Shown here piece after piece: positions 57,693 through 64,000 of a stretch of DNA of 64,000 bases. The notes beneath the pieces were generated by a model. That model was not told where the DNA came from. It saw only the letters and a list, made by a program, of their open reading frames with translations, and made no database searches. The DNA is taken from positions 1-64,000 of the forward strand of contig JACJIB010000005.1 of assembly GCA_014138645.1 (NCBI GenBank), given 5' to 3'. The DNA comes from Methylorubrum thiocyanatum (GTDB taxonomy: Bacteria; Pseudomonadota; Alphaproteobacteria; Rhizobiales; Beijerinckiaceae). The stretch's first letter is position 1. The number at the start of each line of letters is the position of its first letter. Made by a program: the position numbers and the translations under genes.

Positions 57693-57974
57693 ATGGGTGG
57701 CGCGACCGTCATGACCTTCACCGGACGGTTCCGGCCCGAGAGCTTCCGGGCCTTCGCGGAGGACCGCGCCCGCCTGCTGGCCCTGGACTCGGCCTGGCGC
57801 GAGGCGGCGCCCGACCGGATGGTCGTCGCCGTCGCGGGCCAGCGCGACTTCATCGACGCCTTCGAGATGGCCTGCAGCCTCGGGCCCATGGATTGCCTCG
57901 TCCACGAGATCGAGCGGCGCGACACGGATTCGGCCGGGATCGCCACCTTCGAGCGGGAGCATGACGATGGATGA
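57693..57974 (+). CDS. Acylphosphatase-like small protein
   Basis: This 93-residue protein resembles the acylphosphatase fold: TGRFRPESFRAFAEDRARLLALDSAW corresponds to the phosphate-binding loop GRVQGVGFR (R19 kept), and VVAVAGQRDFIDAFEMACSLGP to the strand-helix VEVVAEGPEDAVDAFLAWCRQGP. The catalytic Asn of the usual WVRN is replaced (WREA, A38). Phosphatase activity is therefore doubtful. The ATG at 57693 follows GGGAGGG; its end overlaps the Rieske gene start. It opens the rightward operon and may help assemble the split oxygenase, which is speculation. Confidence 0.6.
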   Translation: MGGATVMTFTGRFRPESFRAFAEDRARLLALDSAWREAAPDRMVVAVAGQRDFIDAFEMACSLGPMDCLVHEIERRDTDSAGIATFEREHDDG

Positions 57975-58620
57975 ACCGGACGGGTGGTATGCGGTCGCGC
58001 TGGGCGCCGACATCGAGCCCTCGACCTCGGCGGGCACGCGCCTGTTCGGCCACGAACTCGTGGTCTGGCGCGACGCCGCGGGCGCCGTGCATGTCTGGGA
58101 GGATCGCTGCCCGCATCGCGGCATGCGCCTGAGCTTCGGCTTCGTGCGCGGCGATCACATCGCCTGCCTCTATCACGGCTGGCGCTACGACGCGGCCGGC
58201 CAGTGCCGCTTCATCCCGGCCCATCCGGATCTCGACGTGAGCCCGATGATCCGGACGCGGACCTATCCGTGCCGCGAGCGCGCCGGGCTGATCTGGGTCC
58301 GCTGGGGCGCGCCGGCCGACGCCCCCGAGACCGCGCCGGACGCTGCCGAGGCCGTCCCCGTCTCGCCCCTGCGCAGCCTCTACCTCGACGCGCCGGCCGC
58401 GCGCCTCGCCGTGGCGCTCGGCGGCGCCGGGTCCGACGGGCTGACCCGCATCGATCTCGACGGGTCGTCCGTCCTCGTCGCGGTGCAGCCCCTCGCCGCG
58501 GAGGCGAGCGCGGCGCATATCGTGGTGCCGGTCCCGCCCGATGCGCCGGCTGCCGACCTCGCCCGCCTCGCCGCCGCCTGCGTCGCCCTGCGCCGGAGCA
58601 TCGAGGGAGCCGTGCCGTGA
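57967..58620 (+). CDS. Stand-alone Rieske [2Fe-2S] protein, partner of a Rieske-less oxygenase
   Basis: This 217-residue protein has an intact Rieske cluster motif: CPHRG (C48, H50) and CLYHGW (C67, H70). The front half reads exactly like the N-terminal domain of a vanillate-demethylase-type oxygenase (DGWYAVALGADIEPSTSAGTRLFGHELVVWRDAAGAVHVWED...). After ERAGLIWVRWG the catalytic iron domain is missing; the last 90 residues are an unrelated Ala-rich segment with no ENxxDxxHxxxxH motif. I chose the ATG at 57967 because GGGAG at 57955-57959 gives it normal spacing; 57961 is possible. It overlaps the preceding gene and is itself overlapped by the GST gene. It probably hands electrons to the catalytic half at 50289. 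A reductase gene is not in the window. Confidence 0.85.
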   Translation: MDEPDGWYAVALGADIEPSTSAGTRLFGHELVVWRDAAGAVHVWEDRCPHRGMRLSFGFVRGDHIACLYHGWRYDAAGQCRFIPAHPDLDVSPMIRTRTYPCRERAGLIWVRWGAPADAPETAPDAAEAVPVSPLRSLYLDAPAARLAVALGGAGSDGLTRIDLDGSSVLVAVQPLAAEASAAHIVVPVPPDAPAADLARLAAACVALRRSIEGAVP

Positions 58621-59258
58621 ACCGTGCCGTGAACCTGCGCCTCTACGACTACGAACTCGATGAGAACGGCTACAAGGTCCGGCTCGCGCTCGGGGCGCTG
58701 GGGCTCGCTTGCGAGACCGTGGCGGTCGACATGGTCCCCGGCGCCGAGCAGACGCGCTCCCCCTTGATCGACCTGAACCCCCTCGGCACGCTCCCGATCC
58801 TCGTCGATGGCGCCACGGTGCTGCGGGAGGCCGAGGCGATCCTCGCCTACCTCGCGCGGCGCTACGATCCCGCCGGCACGTGGCTGCCGCAGGAGCCGGC
58901 GGCCTTCGGCGAAACCCTGATGTGGCTCGCCTTCGCCACGCGCGAACTGCACGCGGCCAGCCTCGCGCGGCGCGCCGCCCTGTTCGACCATCCCGGCGAC
59001 GGGCCGGATCTGGAGAGGCGGGCGCGGGCGGCCTTCCGGATCATGGAGGACCATATCGTCCTGCGCGGGGTCTCGGGCGCGGACTGGTTCGCCGGGACGG
59101 GCCCGACCATCGCCGATCTCGCCCTGTTCCCCGCCTTCGCCCTCAGCCGGGATTTCGGGATCGACCACGAGGCCTATCCCGGCCTGCGCCGCTGGAGCCG
59201 CCGCGTCCGCGGCCTGCCGGGCTTCTGCACCATGCCCGGCATTCCCGACTATCACTGA
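58617..59258 (+). CDS. Glutathione S-transferase-like protein (NdmE-like by context)
   Basis: This 213-residue protein has a thioredoxin-like N-terminal domain (LRLYDYELDENGYKVRLALGALGLACETVAVDM, NPLGTLPILVDGATVLREAEAILAYLARRY) and an all-helical C-terminal domain (ADWFAGTGPTIADLALFPAF). Glutathione-binding Ser/Glu of REAEAI are present (Glu-Ala for the usual Glu-Ser). The GTG at 58617 overlaps the Rieske stop (GTGA). In the caffeine N-demethylase system the GST-like protein NdmE holds NdmC and NdmD together; a similar structural role here is inferred from the neighbourhood. Ordinary GSH conjugation remains possible. Confidence 0.8.
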   Translation: MNRAVNLRLYDYELDENGYKVRLALGALGLACETVAVDMVPGAEQTRSPLIDLNPLGTLPILVDGATVLREAEAILAYLARRYDPAGTWLPQEPAAFGETLMWLAFATRELHAASLARRAALFDHPGDGPDLERRARAAFRIMEDHIVLRGVSGADWFAGTGPTIADLALFPAFALSRDFGIDHEAYPGLRRWSRRVRGLPGFCTMPGIPDYH

Positions 59259-59276
59259 GCGCCGGACGCAAGGCCC

Positions 59277-60200
59277 GTGGACCCGCACCGCCTCGGCCTC
59301 GTCTCGACGCGGCTGCACTATTTCCAGCTCGTCGCCCGCGCCGGCTCGATCCGGCAGGTCGCCCGCGCGCTCAACGTCGCGCCCTCGTCGATCAGCCGCG
59401 TGATCGTCCAACTCGAGGAGGATCTCGGCACCAAGCTGTTCGAGCGCGCCCGGCAGCGCCTGCGCCTGACCAGCGCGGGCGAACTCCTGCTCTACCGGGC
59501 GCGGCTGAGCCTGGGCGAACTGAGCCGGGCCTGCACCGAGGTGGGCGAGTTGCAGGGCCTGCACCGCGGCACCGTCACCGTCGCCCTCGTCGAGAGCGTC
59601 GCCCGCGGCCTGTTCCCGGCGGTGACCGGCGCGTTCTGGGAGCGGCATCCGGGCGTCGCGGTCGATGTCCAGGTGGTGCGCTCGACCGAGGCCGCCGCGG
59701 CGATCGCGGAGGGCGAGTGCGAGATCGCCCTCGGCTTCGACCTGCGCGCGCCGCGGGGGGCGCAGCGCCTCGCGGCGGCTTCGGTCCCGGTCGGGGCGCT
59801 GATGCGTCCGGAGCACCCGCTCGCGGGCCGCGAGGCCCTGCGGATGTTCGATCTGGCGCAGGAGGCGGTCATCCTCTCGGACACCAGCCTGACGCTGGGC
59901 GCGGCGATCGAGGAGGCCCTGGCCGACGCTTCCGCCCATGTCGGGCGGCGTGTCACCACCAACTCCATCGGGACGATGGTGGCGCTGGCGCGCGCGGGCG
60001 CCGGGATCTCGCTCCAGGCCCGGCTCGGTGTCGAGGCCGAGATCGCCGAGGGGCGCCTCGTCTTCGTGCCCCTGCGCGATCCGAAGCTGCGCCCGCGCCG
60101 GCTCGTGCTCGTGGCGCGCAACCGCGACCGGCTCTCGGAGGCGGGCGCGGCGCTCGCGGCGATGCTGGCCCGCGCCGTCGAGGGGCTGGCCGCGGCCTGA
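59277..60200 (+). CDS. LysR-family transcriptional regulator of the split-oxygenase cluster
   Basis: This 307-residue regulator starts at the GTG at 59277 after AAGG. The helix-turn-helix reads RLHYFQLVARAGSIRQVARALNVAPSSISRVIVQLEEDLGTKLFER (about residues 12-57). The effector domain begins TVTVALVESVARGLFPAVTGAFW and ends LVLVARNRDRLSEAGAALAAML. It differs clearly from the two BenM-like LysR proteins at 39832 and 47659. It lies within the rightward operon, 18 bases after the GST gene, and probably controls both divergent promoters through the TTGCGCGGA sites. Confidence 0.9.
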   Translation: MDPHRLGLVSTRLHYFQLVARAGSIRQVARALNVAPSSISRVIVQLEEDLGTKLFERARQRLRLTSAGELLLYRARLSLGELSRACTEVGELQGLHRGTVTVALVESVARGLFPAVTGAFWERHPGVAVDVQVVRSTEAAAAIAEGECEIALGFDLRAPRGAQRLAAASVPVGALMRPEHPLAGREALRMFDLAQEAVILSDTSLTLGAAIEEALADASAHVGRRVTTNSIGTMVALARAGAGISLQARLGVEAEIAEGRLVFVPLRDPKLRPRRLVLVARNRDRLSEAGAALAAMLARAVEGLAAA

Positions 60201-60303
60201 CCGATGGTGTTGCGCAGGGCGCACCGGACCGGGCGAAAAACGGCGGCTATTCAGGACAGCGCCGGGCGTCGATCCTGCGGTCCATGATGGAGCCCGAGAC
60301 CCC

Positions 60304-60804
60304 ATGACGCCTGGAGCCGTCGACGCCGTGATCCGCGGCCTGAAGCGGGCGGGCGTCTCGATCGTCTGCTACCTGCCGGATTCCCTGTTCAAGGAGCTCT
60401 ACCCGGCCCTCGACGCGGATCCGGACCTGCGCACCATCCCGGTCACCAACGAGGGCGAGGGCGCGGCGATCTGCGGCGGCGTCTTCCTCTCGGGCAAGCG
60501 CGCCGTGCTGGTGATGGAGAATTCGGGCCTGCGCGCCTCGGTCGAGCCGCTCGCCCGGATGGGGCTCGGCGCCGGCATCCCGGTGGTGATGCTGATGAGC
60601 TACCGGGGCGATCTCGGCGAGAACAATTGGTGGGCGATCCCGCACGGCATCACCATGGAGCCGGTGCTGCAGGCCCTGCGCATTCCCTACCGGGTGGTGC
60701 GCGAGGAAGAGGCCATCGAGACCGCCATCGCGGACGCCTACGCCTCGGCCTACGCCTCCTACTACCACGCGGCGGTGGCGCTCGGCGGGAGCATCGTGCG
60801 ATGA
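60304..60804 (+). CDS. TPP-dependent decarboxylase, PYR-domain (alpha) subunit
   Basis: This 166-residue protein is the pyrimidine-binding half of a split thiamine-diphosphate enzyme, similar to sulfopyruvate/phosphonopyruvate decarboxylase alpha (ComD). The activating Glu lies in VTNEGEGAAICGGVFLSGKRAVLVMENSGL, and MLMSYRGDLGENNWWAIPHG is the interface block. The ATG at 60304 is 103 bases after the LysR stop. It overlaps the beta-subunit gene by ATGA. It would decarboxylate a 2-oxo acid. No sulfonate or phosphonate genes are nearby, so its keto acid is probably derived from the ring being degraded. Confidence 0.85.
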   Translation: MTPGAVDAVIRGLKRAGVSIVCYLPDSLFKELYPALDADPDLRTIPVTNEGEGAAICGGVFLSGKRAVLVMENSGLRASVEPLARMGLGAGIPVVMLMSYRGDLGENNWWAIPHGITMEPVLQALRIPYRVVREEEAIETAIADAYASAYASYYHAAVALGGSIVR

Positions 60805-61472
60805 GCCTCGAACCCCAAGCCTTCGAACCCCAAGCCTTCGAACCCCAAGACTCCGGCCCGTCGATGACGCGCTACGCCTGCATGCAGCGCCTCGCGGCGC
60901 GCCTGCGGGACGAACTCGTGATCCTGTCCCTCGGGGGCAGCGTGGACGAGTGGTACGACGCGGCGCCGCACATGCGCGCCGCCAGCCTGTTCCAGCAGCA
61001 GCTCGGCTGCGTCACGCCCCAGGCCTTCGGCCTCGCCGCCGGGCTGCCGCACCGGCGCATCGTCTCGCTCGACACCGACGGGGGGCTGCTGTTCAACCTC
61101 GGCATCCTCGCCACGCTGGGCAACGAGCAGCCGAAGAACCTGTTCGTCGTCGTCTGGGACAACCAGTGCTACCAGTCGATCGGCGGGCCGCCGACCCACA
61201 CCGCCAAGGGCCGTGTCGACCTCGCGGCGATCGCCCGCGGCGCCGGCGTCGCGCACGCCTACACGGTCCACGACCTCGACGGCTTCGAGCGGCATTGCGC
61301 CGAGGGGCTCGCGGCCGAGGCCCCCTACCTCGTCGTCGCCAAGGTGGCCGGCACCGTCCAGCCCGGCATCCGGCGCAAGCACAGCGACGGGCGCGAGGAC
61401 AAGTACATCTTCGTGCGCCACGTGGAGGCGAGCGAGGGCGTCACCATCATGGGCCCGAGCGAGCACAATTAA
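60801..61472 (+). CDS. TPP-dependent decarboxylase, PP-domain (beta) subunit
   Basis: This 223-residue partner binds the diphosphate end of TPP. The Mg-binding motif is SLDTDGGLLFNLGILATLGNEQPKNLFVVVWDNQCYQSIGG (a GDG...NN-like block with D-G-G and N). Family relation is to ComE/phosphonopyruvate decarboxylase beta. The first 22 residues come from a 15-bp repeat giving EPQAF EPQAF EPQ; the natural domain begins near MTRYACMQRLAARL, so a later start (60864, ATG of MTRY) is plausible. The C-terminal part (RKHSDGREDKYIFVRHVEASEGV) is typical. Confidence 0.85.
   Translation: MSLEPQAFEPQAFEPQDSGPSMTRYACMQRLAARLRDELVILSLGGSVDEWYDAAPHMRAASLFQQQLGCVTPQAFGLAAGLPHRRIVSLDTDGGLLFNLGILATLGNEQPKNLFVVVWDNQCYQSIGGPPTHTAKGRVDLAAIARGAGVAHAYTVHDLDGFERHCAEGLAAEAPYLVVAKVAGTVQPGIRRKHSDGREDKYIFVRHVEASEGVTIMGPSEHN
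60810..60849 (+). repeat. 15-bp tandem repeat at the start of the TPP beta subunit
   Basis: GAACCCCAAGCCTTC occurs at 60810-60824 and 60825-60839, with a third partial copy to 60849. It codes EPQAF-EPQAF-EPQ in frame. Two perfect copies in coding DNA suggest recent slippage; the repeat may lie outside the folded enzyme. Confidence 0.7.
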
Positions 61473-61473
61473 G

Positions 61474-63030
61474 ATGCTGGCTGACGCCGCCGACGCGCTG
61501 GAGACCGCCTACGACGTGATCGTGGCCGGGGCGGGCACCGGCGGATGCGTCGTCGCGGGCCGGCTCGCGGCGGCGGGCTTCTCCGTCCTGCTGGTGGAGG
61601 CCGGCCCGTCGGACAGCGCCGACCCCGCCATCGCCGATGCCGGCGCCTGGGTCGGGCTCCTCGGCGGCGCTTACGACTGGGGCTACGCCTACGCGCCCGC
61701 CGCCGAGGTGGCCGGCCGCGCCATCGCGATCCCGCGCGGGCGGGTGCTCGGCGGATCGAGCAGCATCAACGCCATGCTGTGGAACCGGGGCCACCCTTCC
61801 GACTACGACGGCTGGGCCGCCGCCGGGGCGACGGGCTGGGATTTCGCGTCCGTGCTCCCGTACTTCAAGCGGGCGGAGGATTGGGAGGGGGGCGAGAGCC
61901 CCTTGCGCGGGGCAGGCGGGCCGCTGCGCATCGAGACGTCACACGATCCGCATCCCGTCGCGAGCGCCCTGATCGCGGCCGCGGCCGAATGCGGCATGCC
62001 GGTGCTGGCCGATGCCAACGGGCCGGACAATGCCGGGGCGGCGCTTGCCAACCTGAACAAGCGCGGGGCCCGGCGCTGGAGCGTGGTCGACGGCTATATC
62101 CGGCCGCTCGCGGGCGACCCGAACCTCACGGTCCTCACCGGGGCGACGGTGCTCGGCCTCCTTCTCTCCGGCTCCGTCTGCACCGGCCTGCGTCTCGGCC
62201 TCGCGGGCGGGGTCGTCGCGGTGCGCGCCCGCCACGAGGTGGTGCTGACGCTCGGCGCGATCGGAACGCCCGCGCTGCTGATGCGCTCCGGCATCGGCGA
62301 TCCGGCCGATCTCGCCCGGCTCGGCCTCACCCCGCGCCTCGCGCTGCCGGGCGTCGGGCGGAACCTTCAGGACCATCCCCTGCTGAGGGGCATCAATTTC
62401 TCCGCCCGCGCGCCGCTGGGGCCGGTGCGCGACAACGGCGGCGGGGCGCAGCTCAACTGGTGCAGCCGGCCGGGCCTGCGCGCGCCCGACCTCCACGCCT
62501 TCGTGGTCCAGGGCCCCCATGCCGGCCCCGAGATCGCCGCCGACGCCGACCTCTCCGGCCCGGTCTTCGCCGTCTCGCCGGGGCTGATGGGCTCGACCAG
62601 TGTCGGCAGCCTGCGCCTGGAGAGCGCCGAACCGGACGGTCCGATCACGCTGCGGCCGAACTTTCTGGCCGAGCCCGCCGACCGCGCGGCGCTGGCCGGC
62701 GCCATCGACACGATCCTCGATCTCGCCGACACGGCCGCGTTCCGCGACCTCGGCGCCGTGCCGCTGACCCCGGCCCGAAGGCTCGGCCGAGCCGAGGCCG
62801 ACGCCTTCGTGGCGCGGGCCTGCTCGACCTTCTTCCACACCTGCGGCACCTGCGCGATGGGCACCGGTCCGGCCGCCGTGGTCGATCCGGCCCTGAACCT
62901 GCATGGCGTGGCCGGCCTGCGCCTCGCCGACGCCTCGGTGATCCCGACGATCCCGACCGGCAACACGCAGGCCGCCGTGGTGATGATCGCCGAGCGCGCC
63001 GCCGACCTGATCCGCAATGCCGCAGGATGA
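61474..63030 (+). CDS. GMC-family oxidoreductase
   Basis: This 518-residue FAD enzyme has VAGAGTGGCVVAGRLAAAGFSVLLVEAG (FAD motif near residue 17), RGRVLGGSSSINAMLWNRGHPSDYDGW (GMC signature 1), LGAIGTPALLMRSGIGDPADL and the active site FFHTCGTCAMGTG with TGNTQAAVVM. There is no signal peptide, in contrast to the Tat-exported GMC at 36105, so this one is cytoplasmic. It follows the TPP subunits by 2 bases and overlaps nothing. It would oxidise a primary alcohol made from the heterocycle or feed the TPP enzyme with an aldehyde/keto acid. Substrate unknown. Confidence 0.85.
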   Translation: MLADAADALETAYDVIVAGAGTGGCVVAGRLAAAGFSVLLVEAGPSDSADPAIADAGAWVGLLGGAYDWGYAYAPAAEVAGRAIAIPRGRVLGGSSSINAMLWNRGHPSDYDGWAAAGATGWDFASVLPYFKRAEDWEGGESPLRGAGGPLRIETSHDPHPVASALIAAAAECGMPVLADANGPDNAGAALANLNKRGARRWSVVDGYIRPLAGDPNLTVLTGATVLGLLLSGSVCTGLRLGLAGGVVAVRARHEVVLTLGAIGTPALLMRSGIGDPADLARLGLTPRLALPGVGRNLQDHPLLRGINFSARAPLGPVRDNGGGAQLNWCSRPGLRAPDLHAFVVQGPHAGPEIAADADLSGPVFAVSPGLMGSTSVGSLRLESAEPDGPITLRPNFLAEPADRAALAGAIDTILDLADTAAFRDLGAVPLTPARRLGRAEADAFVARACSTFFHTCGTCAMGTGPAAVVDPALNLHGVAGLRLADASVIPTIPTGNTQAAVVMIAERAADLIRNAAG

Positions 63031-63037
63031 GCCCGAC

Positions 63038-64000
63038 ATGAGTGCCGACCGCATCCTCGCCGCCGACCTCGTCCTGACGATGGACCCGGACAACCGCGTC
63101 CTCACCGACGGCGCGGTGCTGATCCAGGGGAGCCGGATCGGCGCGGTCGGGCCGCGCGAGGCCATCGCCGCCGCCCATCCCGGTGTGCCGGTCGTGCGCC
63201 TGCCCGACCGGCTGCTGATGCCGGGCCTCGTCAACGCGCACATGCATTCGGGCTTCCTGCGCGGCACCGCCGAGCACCTTCCGGTCTGGGATTGGCTGCG
63301 GCTGCACATCAACCCGATGCACCGGCTGCTGCGCCCCGAGGAGGCGGAGGCCGCCTCCTGGCTCTGCTACGCCGAGGGGCTTCTCTCCGGCAGCACGACG
63401 ATGCTCGACATGTGGCGCTTCATGGAAGGAAGCGCGCGAGCCGCCGAGACGCTCGGCAACCGCCTCGTCTGCGTTCCTTACGTCGGCGCGCATCCCGACT
63501 ACGATTACTTCGACCGCCTCGACGACAACGAGCGGCTGATCGAGAGCCGGCACCGCAGCGCGAACGGGCGCATCAACGTCTGGGTCGGGCTGGAGCACCT
63601 GTTCTACGCCGACGAGGCGGGGCAGCGCCGCGCCATCGAGATGGCGAAACGCCACCGCACCGGCTTCCACACCCATTGCAGCGAGGCCGAGGTCGAGGTC
63701 GCCGAGTTCGAGCGGCGCTACGGCTGTCGGGCGATGGTCGCCCTCGACCGTCTCGGCTTCTTCGAGACGCCGCACGCGCTCATCGCCCACGCGGTCTGGC
63801 TCGATGCCGCCGAGATCGAGCTGATCGCCGCCCGCGGGGTGGCGGTGGCGCACAACCCCGTCAGCAACATGAAGCTCGCCAGCGGCATCGCGCCGGTCGA
63901 GGCGATGCTGCGGGCCGGCGTTGCGGTCGGCCTCGGCACCGACGGCGAGAAGGAGAACAACAACCTCGACCTGTTCGAGGAGATGAAGGCCGCCTCGCTG
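63038..64000 (+). CDS. Amidohydrolase, S-adenosylhomocysteine/atrazine-type deaminase (cut by window edge)
   Basis: The gene starts at the ATG at 63038, 8 bases after the GMC stop, and remains open through position 64000 (321 codons, no stop). It has HxH in VNAHMHSGFLRGT (H68, H70), later GFHTHCSEAEVEV, IAHAVWLDAAE and the Asp/Glu cluster VGLGTDGEKENNNLDLFEEMK, as in TRZ/ATZ-type deaminases of purines, S-adenosylhomocysteine or s-triazines. It is the second such enzyme flanking the split-oxygenase locus, the first being at 51201. An ATG at 63027 inside the preceding gene is out of frame with it. The substrate is unknown; the missing C-terminus is about 120 residues. Confidence 0.85.
   Translation, partial: MSADRILAADLVLTMDPDNRVLTDGAVLIQGSRIGAVGPREAIAAAHPGVPVVRLPDRLLMPGLVNAHMHSGFLRGTAEHLPVWDWLRLHINPMHRLLRPEEAEAASWLCYAEGLLSGSTTMLDMWRFMEGSARAAETLGNRLVCVPYVGAHPDYDYFDRLDDNERLIESRHRSANGRINVWVGLEHLFYADEAGQRRAIEMAKRHRTGFHTHCSEAEVEVAEFERRYGCRAMVALDRLGFFETPHALIAHAVWLDAAEIELIAARGVAVAHNPVSNMKLASGIAPVEAMLRAGVAVGLGTDGEKENNNLDLFEEMKAASL

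Overview
The window is GC-rich, densely coded DNA of alphaproteobacterial (Hyphomicrobiales) character, most like a Methylobacterium or Methylorubrum chromosome or megaplasmid. This rests on codon use, REP-like palindromes containing CCGAAAG...CTTTCGGGATGATGC, an N,N-dimethylformamidase, and a twelve-gene glycan cluster of the kind known from Rhizobiales. It holds 57 complete or nearly complete protein genes plus one gene cut by each edge. I saw no rRNA, tRNA, CRISPR array, insertion sequence or phage gene. The organism call is inference.

Region 1 (1-11631): a porin cut by the left edge, then an amide/urea-type ABC importer of five genes (1045-5961), then the two subunits of N,N-dimethylformamidase (6318-9315). 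These are followed by a Rieske-fold protein that has lost most of its cluster ligands, a Sel1-repeat protein and a small unknown protein. The importer and the hydrolase promoters share a motif, CGTTTCCTnnCAAGAAA. A perfect 26-bp palindrome lies before dmfA1. Together the genes look like a regulated unit for uptake and hydrolysis of DMF or related amides to dimethylamine and formate.

Region 2 (11777-21791): a cellulose-synthase-like glycosyltransferase with its membrane fusion protein, a small secreted protein, an enoyl-CoA hydratase, and a minus-strand group made of an SMP-30 lactonase, a GH15 glucoamylase/trehalase-like enzyme and an LLM-class oxidoreductase. A SUFU-like protein follows.

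Region 3 (22186-34784): twelve co-oriented genes, nearly all joined by 1-10 base stop/start overlaps. They encode two sugar-nucleotide epimerases, a B12-binding radical SAM enzyme, one GT4 and three CgeB-type glycosyltransferases, a UDP-glucuronate-decarboxylase-like enzyme, a myo-inositol-phosphate synthase, a histidine phosphatase, a methyltransferase and a glycoside hydrolase. This matches my memory of the 'rhizo-twelve' system, whose product is unknown.

Region 4 (35070-50217): an outer-membrane protein, then two LysR-controlled catabolic groups. These encode a GMC oxidoreductase, two aldehyde dehydrogenases, an SDR, a class I fumarase or mesaconase, an MFS carrier, a CitE-like lyase and a CitF-like CoA-transferase. 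No acyl carrier subunit is present, so I infer CoA-level cleavage of a citramalate-like acid.

Region 5 (50289-64000): two divergent operons. The leftward one encodes a nucleoside-type (BMP) ABC importer, an 8-oxoguanine-deaminase-like amidohydrolase and a Rieske oxygenase that lacks its Rieske domain. The rightward one encodes an acylphosphatase-like protein, a stand-alone Rieske domain, a GST, a LysR regulator, a two-subunit TPP decarboxylase, a GMC oxidoreductase and a second amidohydrolase cut by the right edge. The split oxygenase with a GST resembles the caffeine N-demethylase NdmC/NdmD/NdmE arrangement. It is the most novel-looking system here and probably acts on an N-methylated or other heterocycle.
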